Origin: a virus
Length of the DNA: 21,782 nucleotides
Reading direction: 5' to 3' (one strand)
Virus record (IMG/VR): IMGVR_UViG_3300030333_004277
Span: 1 to 21,782 of that record
Made by a program: the position numbers and the translations under genes. Shown here in pieces: positions 9,501-17,566 of this stretch. Position 1 is the stretch's first letter. Every line of letters begins with the position of its first letter. Below the pieces are notes generated by a model. It had not been told where the DNA came from and did no database searches. It was given only the letters and a program-made list of their open reading frames with translations.

Positions 9501-12500
9501 ATACCATATTTCTTTTTTAATTCTTCTGTTTGTTTATTAGATTGTGCTGCATATATATCATTTAATTCTTTAGCTATTTCTCTATGTCTAGGTTTATCAG
9601 GATTTAAAACCTCAAGAGCTCCTACAATTTGTTTTTTAGGTTGTGATCCGATTAACTGATCACCTTTTTTTACTGGGCTTTTTTGTTGTAATTTCCAATG
9701 TCTAAATTCTAATCTCATTGGAGTTAACTCTTGGCTTAAAAGATTAGGATCTTTTATATTACCTTGCTCATCTAATATATTAATAGGATTTTGTGCTCCT
9801 GCTTTTACAGCAGACATATGTACTATAACATCTATTGGATTTGTACTATCTTCCATAGCTACTCTTAACTCATCTAGTTTAGTACCTTCTGTAAAATGTG
9901 GATACAATGGTACTTGTGAGTATTTAAGATATGTAGGTATAGACATTCCTTTTGTATTTCTTAACTGATAATGCATTCCTTTAATAGGCTGTGCTATTAT
10001 CAATTCTATATCTTTTTCTTTTGCAGTTCCCCTGATTAATCTTTGGTGAGCTTCTTCTTTGTCCTTACTCCAACCTTCTAATCCTGTTACAATATCTTTA
10101 TAATGTTGTGCTGTTATATAAGCATTTCCATCACTACTTGTAATTCTACCTAATTGTGGATGTATATCAGAATTTTTAATAATATCATTAATTACTGCAG
10201 CTGTATAATGAGTTTTTATATTACCATATTCATCTTTAATTTCTCCAATTAAATCTCCTGTAGCTAATAAAGAAGGAGGTCTTTTTTCTATACTTGTACC
10301 TTTATAAAATGCAGGATCACCTAAAAACATATGCTGCATCTCAAGATTATTCATCATACTATTTATAGTATACTCAGCAATTGCTCTTTTTATAGCTTGT
10401 GTTCTTGTTTCAGAATACTTTTTTTCGTATTTTTTTATTATATTTAAATCAATAGCTTTATTTATAAGTATATCATTATCTCTTTTTATTAATCCTATTT
10501 TTATAGATTCTAGATATTGTTCTTTTACTCTTTCTTCTAACACTTTTTCTATATAAGGATATAGTTTAGTAGCTGTATCTTTATCTAATGTTTCTACAAG
10601 TGTACCATCGCTTTTAAAGAATAAAGGCGCTAGTTTTTGGTCTATATTTAATGTAGGAAAATTTAAAAATTGTAATCCTTTAGCTTTACTAAAATCTTTT
10701 TTGCCTTGTTTATCTATACTATAATGATAATCAACAATCATATCTTTTACTGCTAATCCTCCTGCAATATGACCAGCAACTTGTGACATTCTATTATACT
10801 CTGCTAATACTTTATCTGCAAACATACCTTTGATACCATCAGAAAATCTAATAGCATCATTTTCCCAATGAAAACCTGCTCCTAAATCTATTTTAGGTAA
10901 TCCTTTAAAAAACTGGAATACAGATTTACTTGCATATGTCATAGGTAAACTATAACCATTTAATTCAAGAGCCATTCTCATAGCTACTTCATCAATCTTT
11001 TTTAAATTTTTAAATGATTGTCCTATAGTTTCTCCTCCTCTTAATGCGCCCATAGTTTTAACTTCTAGTTCTACTCTGGTATCTTCGCTTTGTTTTAGAC
11101 TATTTAAATATCTTGATGTTCTATTAAAAGGAGAAGCTAGTAAATCATTTACATGTTTATTATTATTTAAACTACCATTTTTTACTATCCTAGCTATATT
11201 TGTCATGTAGTTATAAGGAGCAAATAGCCAATGCGACTTATTATTTGCTGTACGTATAACAGATTCTCCGTAATGATTTAAATACTTAGCTGTAGAATTA
11301 GCTAGCGTTCTTATTATTTTTTCATCTTTAAAAAAGTTATTATCATTAAAGTCAATACTTTTACCTTCTCCCATTTTTTGTAGAGAGTATCCTGACCCTA
11401 AAAATAATTTATTGATACCTGATACAAGTCTCATAAATTTTTGTAAATTATCTTTACCATTTAAAGATTGATAAGCATCTCGTAATTCTTTTGTAGATGT
11501 ATTTATACCTACTTTAGCTAATATATCTGATATTTCTTTACCTAAACTATCTGTTAATATACTGTTATTTGCTATAAATCTTGCCTTAAGCCCTGGATTA
11601 TTCGGCCTGTTGTTTTTTAATGTTTTCCATTCAGTTACAATAGGTGTTATATTTTCTTTGTTTCCAACTATCTCACCTTCTTTAGTTTCAAATAAATTTA
11701 AATCTTGGAAATTCTCTAACCATTGGTTTACTACTTTAGACCTTCTAGAAAATTCTCCTGGATCATATAAATTAAATTTAACTGCGCCAGGCTTTCCTCT
11801 GTGATTTGCATTTAAGAAATTCATAGATCTTAAATTAAATGCAGCATGGAATTTAGTTTTTAATCCTGGTATTTTGTTAATAGCATCATAAATATATCTA
11901 AAACTAGGATCTGTAGATTCTAATTTTTTTAATTTATCTAGCATTTGTTTTTCTGAAGTAACAAATTCATCACCTATATAGTCACTAACTATATCAGATA
12001 GTTCGTTTTCTAGTATAGAAAATAAATTATTACCATCTGCAGGTTTTACTAAATTAGTATATGGGCTAATCTTAACATCATAACTACCTTCTTTTAATTT
12101 AAGAGAGTTTAATTCTGGTGTAAGTAATACTAATAATTTTATAGCAGGCCTAGCTTTATCTCTATTAGATATTTCATAAGCAGGTCTTACTGCTTCTAGT
12201 ATTTCTGTATTATTCTCATCAATAGCATTTTCAATCTCAGTTTCTACAGTAGTATCTTTACCATTAATAAATAATAAATGGCTTCTTAGTTCGTTTTTAA
12301 AGAACTCTTCGTGATCTACAATTTTATTTAACCATTGCTTACTCGGGTCTTTTGCTATTTGTTCTTTAATATTATTAAATGTATTTTCTATATCAACAAT
12401 TATTTCATCTTTCTCAAGTAAAGTTCTAATACCCCCTGAGTTATCAACTGCATGTCTAAGTAAAGATAAACTTATATCACCAATTTGATCTTCATTAAAT

Positions 12501-15500
12501 ACTCTTTCAGCTACTTCAGAATAAGATATTATTCCAGCTTCAGATAGAGCTTTCATTCTTTCTGGTCTAGGATTTTTACCTTTGTAATAACCTTCATGAA
12601 TATTTTTAAATAAAGAATCAACTGTTGTTTTAGGCTTGCTAAATAATCCTTTAATCCAATTCCATAATCTTTTAAAGAAATTAGTTTCTTTCTTACCAAA
12701 TCTAGTTTTACCGTCTGATGCTGCATAGTTTTGATAATTATTTGCTCTATGCTCTGATAAATATAAATGTCTATAGTAATCATCTTTAGTTTTAAAACCT
12801 AATTCATTAACAGCTTTAGTACTAATTTTATTACCCCATCTTGTTTTATATTTATATAAATCTGCAACACTAGGTAATCCTACTATCTTCATAGTCTCGT
12901 TATTTAACTCTTGAATCTCTTCATTAGTTAACATAGTTTCTTCAATAGCATGATATAATTCATGGTATTCTACACCTGTTGCCGCTTGTCTAGATAATTT
13001 AACACCTGTTGCTTGGAACATACCTTGAGCATAAGAACCTAATTCATTTCCTATAGATATAAAATCATCTATAAATTCTAAAGGAAAATCTGTTCTTTTT
13101 TCCCAATACGCTCTAGCTTCTGCTTCATCTATAATAGGGCTACCTAAAGTTTCTGGTGTAACCTCAGAGAACATACCCATATCTTCATTACCAAAATCTA
13201 ATTTTTTTGTAGTATCTTTCAGTTTAATTATATCCTTTCCAAACTTTTTATACAATTGTTCTAATCTTGGAGCTAATTCAACAGCTTTAAGTCCTATAGC
13301 AGCACCTGCAACCAATTCTTTCCCAAGATTTTCCTTCATATATTGATCTGCTTCCTCTTCAGTCTTACCCTCATCTCTGGCTTTTTGTCTAGCTTTACTA
13401 AATTTTATACCAAGTTTTGTTGCAGATTCCATAGCAGTTTGATTATCTAAACTACCTTCTGATGTTGATAACCAATTTACTAAAGCTTGATCTTGTTTAG
13501 ATAATGTAGTTTCAGTTTCTTTTTTTATTACTTGAGGTTTCTCTTTAGCATTTACTTCATTACTTAAAAATATATTAGGATCCATAAAAGGATTAGTTTG
13601 TATATCTGTATTAACAGTTATAACTCCTTGATCCATTAAGATTGTATTATAATCATCATTTTTTCCCTTCTCAATCTCAGTTCCTAAGAAATTTATTTTT
13701 TCTAGCGCTTCAAGCTCTCCAGAAAATATACTTCTATTTGTGTATTGTAGATCAATCCTACGTTTTTTATGTTGTTTTATATGATTTATAACAGCCTCTT
13801 CTTCTTGTGGTGTTAACTTACCTTTACTTGTTTTATTACTACCATAATGTATACGTTTGTTAGTAAGGTCGACATATAATTTATTATCTATTTTAGATGT
13901 ACTGGCACCTGGTCCTTCATATACTAATAGATTTAACATTTGCCCATAAGTCAATCCTGAATTAGCATAAGGAGTTTTAGGACTAGCCTTTTTACTAAGA
14001 AAAGATTTATATATATTTAATATAACTTTAGCTTCCTGTGTATTTATATTTCTATTATTTGCTTTAACAGGAGTAACACTGTTAGGTCTATTTATTTCTA
14101 AAAATACCCAACCATTAAATTTATCTTGCCATTTAAAATGAGGATGTATATATTCACTACTAGTTTTATTTTCACGTAGTGCTTGTTCATTCTTATCTCC
14201 AATAGCAACTCTACCTAATGTATCACCAAATACTTGTCTTGGATCATTTTGTTCTTCTCCATATTTAATTCTTTGATAACCATATATATCTTCTATACTA
14301 CCTATAGGAGTTTGATTAAGAGCTAATATATTATATATTTGTGTTTTTAATTTAATTAAGTTGTTTTTAGTTTCTGCTATCATTGCATTATCATACAACA
14401 CACCTCTTACCTCACGTTCTTTAGCTCTTTCTTCTGTTCTAGATTTTACTATTTGTCCAGTTTTTTTATTAACTAGCACCATTTCTATTGGCAAACTAAT
14501 TAATTTTTTTGTAAGATCTTCTACATTAGTATTTAATTCTTTTGCTATTCCTGGAGTTATAGGTTTAGGATTTTTAAATAAATTTACTACACCTTCGCCA
14601 AGATTATCTATTAATCTTTGGCTAAATCCAGCAGAATTTATTCTGTATATTACATCATGGTTTTCTATAATTTCTTTCTCAGGAGTTTGAGATAAAAAAT
14701 AAGAAGTTTGTGGTTCCATTGATGCATAAGAACTAGTGCCTGATACTCTTCTTAAAAATACAAATCTAGGTCTTGGTTCTTTTTTTAATCTAATATCATC
14801 TTCTTTAGCATCTCTTTGTGCTTGTTCAGCAGTTATTTCATCTCCTGTGTTTTCTAAATTATCTGGATTAGTTCCTTTTATTTGAGCATTTTTATGACTA
14901 CCTACAACAGTACCTTGTCTATTAGATCCTTCATTACGTCCTTTATGTTCTCCTTCTAATACTTCAGCTAAGCTAAGAGTTTCATCTAATATATCATCTG
15001 GTATTATAGCGCCTTCTTCATTAAGGTCTTGGTCAGCATATAATCCGCCAGCTTCTATCTTTTTTCTAGTCTCTGATAATTTATCTTTAACACCTTCAAA
15101 TGTTTCTAATTTATCAAGTTGGTCTTCAGGTATTTTTTCTGTTATACCTGTAGATTTTATTTTTACATCAAGAGTACCATCAGAATTACGTTTTAATACA
15201 GTTCCTTCATTTCCTTTATAATATACTAAATCATTTTCATTTATATCTCCATCAGGATCTTTTATCTTTTGCTTAACCTCTTCTGCTTTAGCTGCTTTCT
15301 TTTGGCCTTCTTTTTTGTTTTCAACAAAAGACTTAAGCTCTTCAGCATATGGTTCAAAATATTTAATATTCTCACCATCAAGTTTTTCCATCTCAAGATA
15401 ATAATTATTATGTCTCTCAGCTTCTAACTCTGCAATTATTTTTTTACTTTCTAAATCTACTAATTTATCATCTTGACTAAAAGTTGCTTCAGAGAACCCT

Positions 15501-17557
15501 CCATATGTTTCTATTGCTTCATCAACTTTACCTAATAATTCTTTTCTTTTATTTTCAAGTTGTTCTAAAGTATCTCTAAGTACTCTTTCATTAACTTTCT
15601 TTGGGTTAACTGCTTTATTTTTATCTTTTAGTATACTTTTAATATCTGTTATAGCTCTATCAACAGCTTTTAAACTGTTGTTTATTCTATTCATTTCTTT
15701 AAAGCCGTCCTTTCTTTCAATACCTGAGTCTGCTTCATAAATAGATTGTATAGTATTTTCTGTTTCTGCTGCTATATTTCTAGCAATTTTAGCTTTATCT
15801 TTAGACTTCATCATAGTAGCCATAACTACTTTCTTTTCATCTGCTGATAAATTTTTATACCCAGGTTGTTGTAATTTATCATAGATACCTCTCATGATAT
15901 TAAGATCTGCTAAAGCTTCATCTTTTGTAAGCTCAATAAAATTATCTTCAGGTAATTTATTTATTATCTTTGTAATATCTTCTACAGTTTTACCTTTTGA
16001 AAACATATCATAATAACTACCTGCTCTATAAAGAACTTGTTCTTCTCTACCATAACTATCTATAACATCATTTATATGTTTTTTATTAGCTTTATTATAT
16101 ACAGTGTTAAGTCCTTCTTTATATCCTTTAGTAAATATATTTTGTCCTAGCTCTATAGTGGCACCCATACCAGCACCTAATATAGCTCCTGCTCTTACAG
16201 AATTTCTAAATTCTGGATTGTTTGTTCTGCCTCCTACATAATCTCCGCTAAGCATACCCATCATAGCTTGACCTGTTTCTAAACCTAAACTAAAACCTCT
16301 TGATACTCTATCTAAAAATCCAACATCAAATGTTGATCCAAAACCATAAGTACCTCCTGAACTTCCTTTATCATATATACCTTCTAAATAATCTTGTTTA
16401 GTTAAAAACTGGTATCCTTCTTCCATACCTTCTATACCACCTTGATAAGCCATACCTACTCCATAACCAAGTACTTTAGATGCTCTACTAGTACCTAATA
16501 AATTACGTGTTAATCTACCCCATGGCATGAAAATACCTGCTCCTACCTGAGCTACATCACCAAAACCTAATAACATGTTTTGTTGGTACACTTCTCTTAC
16601 ACCTTTAGCAGCTCTTTTTTTAATTACTTCTACTAATTCTTTAGGTGCTTTTGATCTGTTTCTAGATTCCCAAAGAGCTATATCTTCTTTTACTCTAGTT
16701 TCATATGCATCCCACGCTTCTGCATTAGATTCAGCATCTCGCATATTCCAGGTTTCATATAGTCCATAACCTATACCAGCAATTGTAGTACCTGCAGCTA
16801 CCCAAGGATTAACATTTGCTACACTAGTACTTGCCCATGCAGCAGCTAATCTCATTCCTACATTTTTGATAAGTTGTGGACCAACAATAGCTTTTGCCAT
16901 AGACATAGCTTCAGACATAGATCCTCCTATATCTTGCGCTGCTTCTCCACTACCTAAATAAGACCACCAATTACTCGCCTCTTCTTGTTGTTGTGCAGCT
17001 GTAGCTTCTCTATAATAATCTGAAATAGGATTTCTAGATAATTCATCTTCTTCTTCTGCAATATCAATTTCAATATCTTGTATCTCAGATTCTAGCTTTT
17101 TTATTTCTCTTGTATATACTTCTATATCTTCAGGACTTAATTCAGGATTAGTATCTAATTCTTGTTTAAGCTCATCAATACGAGTTTGGTGCATTAACTT
17201 TCTACCTTTATATTTAGATAATTGTATTTGATCTATTTGTGCATATAAAGTATTCCACCAGTTTTTACTATCGCTTTGTAAATTATTTTCAACATACTCA
17301 GGCTCTACACTAAATCCAGGAAAAGCTTCAGTAATTCTTGGAGCAGTATCAATTGCATTAGTTCTTCTTTGTCTTAATAAAGATTCTGTTAATTGTATTT
17401 TAGGCTTATAATCATTGATTATAGGAGCCGTAAATCCTGGAGGTTGTAGACTTTGTAATAAATCTTGAAGATCATCTTGCTCAGTTATTGTAGGATCTTC
17501 AAATTGTACATTATATAAATCTATAGGTTTGTTAGTGTTTTCGTCACCGTTACTCAT
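6548..17557 (-). CDS. Giant crAss-type virion RNA polymerase protein with fused zinc metalloprotease domain
   Basis: This 3669-residue protein is probably packaged in the virion and injected to transcribe early genes. The polymerase signature lies at residues 2857-2900: RIPTQ (2857-2861), a FLPQSMGNSVI strand region, then GHDFDFDKLY, whose D2896, D2898 and D2900 form the DxDxD metal-binding loop of the double-psi beta-barrel polymerases. A GDPAFYKG..IEKR segment near 2410 also matches the crAss pattern, from memory. Further N-terminal is a gluzincin-like protease, HELYH at 1532-1536 with a likely third ligand E1602, followed by an amphipathic FFKRLWNWIKGLF helix near 1627. Residues about 765-812 look like a small KOW/SH3-like barrel. 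Residues 110-180 are coiled coil, and Gly/Ala-rich hydrophobic stretches occur at about 205-270, 326-386 and 412-480. The C-terminus is acidic. The known phi14:2 polymerase is about 2200 residues, so this one carries large extra regions. The ATG at 17557 follows the upstream stop by 9 bases, with an A-rich leader and no Shine-Dalgarno site. Confidence 0.93.
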   Translation of the reverse strand: MSNGDENTNKPIDLYNVQFEDPTITEQDDLQDLLQSLQPPGFTAPIINDYKPKIQLTESLLRQRRTNAIDTAPRITEAFPGFSVEPEYVENNLQSDSKNWWNTLYAQIDQIQLSKYKGRKLMHQTRIDELKQELDTNPELSPEDIEVYTREIKKLESEIQDIEIDIAEEEDELSRNPISDYYREATAAQQQEEASNWWSYLGSGEAAQDIGGSMSEAMSMAKAIVGPQLIKNVGMRLAAAWASTSVANVNPWVAAGTTIAGIGYGLYETWNMRDAESNAEAWDAYETRVKEDIALWESRNRSKAPKELVEVIKKRAAKGVREVYQQNMLLGFGDVAQVGAGIFMPWGRLTRNLLGTSRASKVLGYGVGMAYQGGIEGMEEGYQFLTKQDYLEGIYDKGSSGGTYGFGSTFDVGFLDRVSRGFSLGLETGQAMMGMLSGDYVGGRTNNPEFRNSVRAGAILGAGMGATIELGQNIFTKGYKEGLNTVYNKANKKHINDVIDSYGREEQVLYRAGSYYDMFSKGKTVEDITKIINKLPEDNFIELTKDEALADLNIMRGIYDKLQQPGYKNLSADEKKVVMATMMKSKDKAKIARNIAAETENTIQSIYEADSGIERKDGFKEMNRINNSLKAVDRAITDIKSILKDKNKAVNPKKVNERVLRDTLEQLENKRKELLGKVDEAIETYGGFSEATFSQDDKLVDLESKKIIAELEAERHNNYYLEMEKLDGENIKYFEPYAEELKSFVENKKEGQKKAAKAEEVKQKIKDPDGDINENDLVYYKGNEGTVLKRNSDGTLDVKIKSTGITEKIPEDQLDKLETFEGVKDKLSETRKKIEAGGLYADQDLNEEGAIIPDDILDETLSLAEVLEGEHKGRNEGSNRQGTVVGSHKNAQIKGTNPDNLENTGDEITAEQAQRDAKEDDIRLKKEPRPRFVFLRRVSGTSSYASMEPQTSYFLSQTPEKEIIENHDVIYRINSAGFSQRLIDNLGEGVVNLFKNPKPITPGIAKELNTNVEDLTKKLISLPIEMVLVNKKTGQIVKSRTEERAKEREVRGVLYDNAMIAETKNNLIKLKTQIYNILALNQTPIGSIEDIYGYQRIKYGEEQNDPRQVFGDTLGRVAIGDKNEQALRENKTSSEYIHPHFKWQDKFNGWVFLEINRPNSVTPVKANNRNINTQEAKVILNIYKSFLSKKASPKTPYANSGLTYGQMLNLLVYEGPGASTSKIDNKLYVDLTNKRIHYGSNKTSKGKLTPQEEEAVINHIKQHKKRRIDLQYTNRSIFSGELEALEKINFLGTEIEKGKNDDYNTILMDQGVITVNTDIQTNPFMDPNIFLSNEVNAKEKPQVIKKETETTLSKQDQALVNWLSTSEGSLDNQTAMESATKLGIKFSKARQKARDEGKTEEEADQYMKENLGKELVAGAAIGLKAVELAPRLEQLYKKFGKDIIKLKDTTKKLDFGNEDMGMFSEVTPETLGSPIIDEAEARAYWEKRTDFPLEFIDDFISIGNELGSYAQGMFQATGVKLSRQAATGVEYHELYHAIEETMLTNEEIQELNNETMKIVGLPSVADLYKYKTRWGNKISTKAVNELGFKTKDDYYRHLYLSEHRANNYQNYAASDGKTRFGKKETNFFKRLWNWIKGLFSKPKTTVDSLFKNIHEGYYKGKNPRPERMKALSEAGIISYSEVAERVFNEDQIGDISLSLLRHAVDNSGGIRTLLEKDEIIVDIENTFNNIKEQIAKDPSKQWLNKIVDHEEFFKNELRSHLLFINGKDTTVETEIENAIDENNTEILEAVRPAYEISNRDKARPAIKLLVLLTPELNSLKLKEGSYDVKISPYTNLVKPADGNNLFSILENELSDIVSDYIGDEFVTSEKQMLDKLKKLESTDPSFRYIYDAINKIPGLKTKFHAAFNLRSMNFLNANHRGKPGAVKFNLYDPGEFSRRSKVVNQWLENFQDLNLFETKEGEIVGNKENITPIVTEWKTLKNNRPNNPGLKARFIANNSILTDSLGKEISDILAKVGINTSTKELRDAYQSLNGKDNLQKFMRLVSGINKLFLGSGYSLQKMGEGKSIDFNDNNFFKDEKIIRTLANSTAKYLNHYGESVIRTANNKSHWLFAPYNYMTNIARIVKNGSLNNNKHVNDLLASPFNRTSRYLNSLKQSEDTRVELEVKTMGALRGGETIGQSFKNLKKIDEVAMRMALELNGYSLPMTYASKSVFQFFKGLPKIDLGAGFHWENDAIRFSDGIKGMFADKVLAEYNRMSQVAGHIAGGLAVKDMIVDYHYSIDKQGKKDFSKAKGLQFLNFPTLNIDQKLAPLFFKSDGTLVETLDKDTATKLYPYIEKVLEERVKEQYLESIKIGLIKRDNDILINKAIDLNIIKKYEKKYSETRTQAIKRAIAEYTINSMMNNLEMQHMFLGDPAFYKGTSIEKRPPSLLATGDLIGEIKDEYGNIKTHYTAAVINDIIKNSDIHPQLGRITSSDGNAYITAQHYKDIVTGLEGWSKDKEEAHQRLIRGTAKEKDIELIIAQPIKGMHYQLRNTKGMSIPTYLKYSQVPLYPHFTEGTKLDELRVAMEDSTNPIDVIVHMSAVKAGAQNPINILDEQGNIKDPNLLSQELTPMRLEFRHWKLQQKSPVKKGDQLIGSQPKKQIVGALEVLNPDKPRHREIAKELNDIYAAQSNKQTEELKKKYGIDLINEGVNDNNYMYSNLNKLSDDIKDNMSRTTNISRHLRKHLDVVDNDFVNELSASPIRRKVQQIVASMYTKAAVKVKGPGGGKILINASLYEPVTKFSELSPIEQDMLKKSAFVNPEELKPTYIKNGKVIPGHVWLPHWMGKIIPSGKLSMNEVKQYLTDPRLRKLISYRIPTQFLSSIDQNEVVGFLPQSMGNSVIAYNEMVPKTGHDFDFDKLYTILPYFTYNKKTKEIEYIEFDKSKPAGEQSKKALHNRMIELYTEILSDVDVHKRSMKPIETLDDRYFAARIRAKENISRLSQGDKASLTKLRRNKEEYIDKVNDLLSIRKDLEWASPMYQLGLKRIFQVGAAGTGQFSLHTSDHGISSYNTLDEIFGVESMSIGHEDNSLGITDLRQMFDVEGNLIADTLSSQVNINVDIEGDPETAQGLNLSAATNNHRALLIRAGAPKEWIAYFMAQPIIKDLITTMDNNEGNLSEKQYDKEGLIPAQELVLTKYAKIGGYKYNKEDNELISTEGKTLNKLIDSREVTRVIPASKLYEMIGQGVSFPKEQLQILQYFKDISGRAKSLNNQMAAMSADVSGTGGSIAASLITLDRMNNAMNDENLYGIEGKMKGTAIEAYTENAPKLFINSTEKMFLESSNAFVGALNVFAVQSGRDLSDFSVETINLIIDHLYASMYMAIDNTSKAELKNMFYGENSTANKLWNYKHGKNKLQNVAIVDFLTPLKSREGGIGYIKGNTSAIKDSATSDRLVNSWSSRTEEFFTKELPKYALYASAWRTNLFSFHELTPQDSSLSIKINESFKNLKNPELKTERNLLSLNDSEYFMDIINQVYRHLHHNKILVPNARKNDIVKKSMKRHEKKKTGVAIEFKTESSKFKLDDTNYKPFITFENNLYKFTEVNSKGEGVYKITHKLGLRDANNRYIYEYSKSDGDRSFVPDNNLDNILKQSEEEGFSFIEEDDIETFEGGIYDSTENDELDTNIECP
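8821..9010 (-). other. RNA polymerase catalytic barrel segment within the giant protein
   Basis: This segment encodes the RIPTQ to DFDFDKLY stretch. The three Asp codons of the DxDxD loop lie at 8870-8872, 8864-8866 and 8858-8860. In the family, these residues hold the catalytic Mg2+ that joins ribonucleotides. The surrounding hydrophobic pattern and the Gly-His before the loop match the crAss-type polymerase rather than T7-like single-subunit enzymes, which have a different fold and no such motif. Confidence 0.9.
12553..13200 (-). other. Metalloprotease region within the giant protein (gluzincin-like plus amphipathic helix)
   Basis: This sub-region encodes about residues 1453-1669 of the giant protein. 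HELYH (1532-1536) supplies two zinc-binding His and the catalytic Glu. E1602, in LSEHRANNYQNY, sits about 65 residues later in the place of a gluzincin third ligand. Immediately after comes the amphipathic, Trp/Phe/Lys-rich helix FFKRLWNWIKGLF, a type that inserts at membrane surfaces. From memory, a zincin domain joined to the polymerase-containing giant protein has been reported in crAss-like phages. Processing of the giant protein during virion assembly or after entry is a natural guess. Boundaries are approximate. Confidence 0.75.
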
Positions 17558-17566
17558 AATACTTTT

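Noticed and set aside
12553-12783. 76-residue frame on the - strand
   Set aside because: It lies inside the giant gene in another frame on the same strand, over the zinc protease region, and has no start context or recognisable motif.
14361-14690. 109-residue hydrophobic + strand frame that looks membrane-like
   Set aside because: Antisense to the giant gene; the hydrophobic look comes from reading the complement of charged codons.
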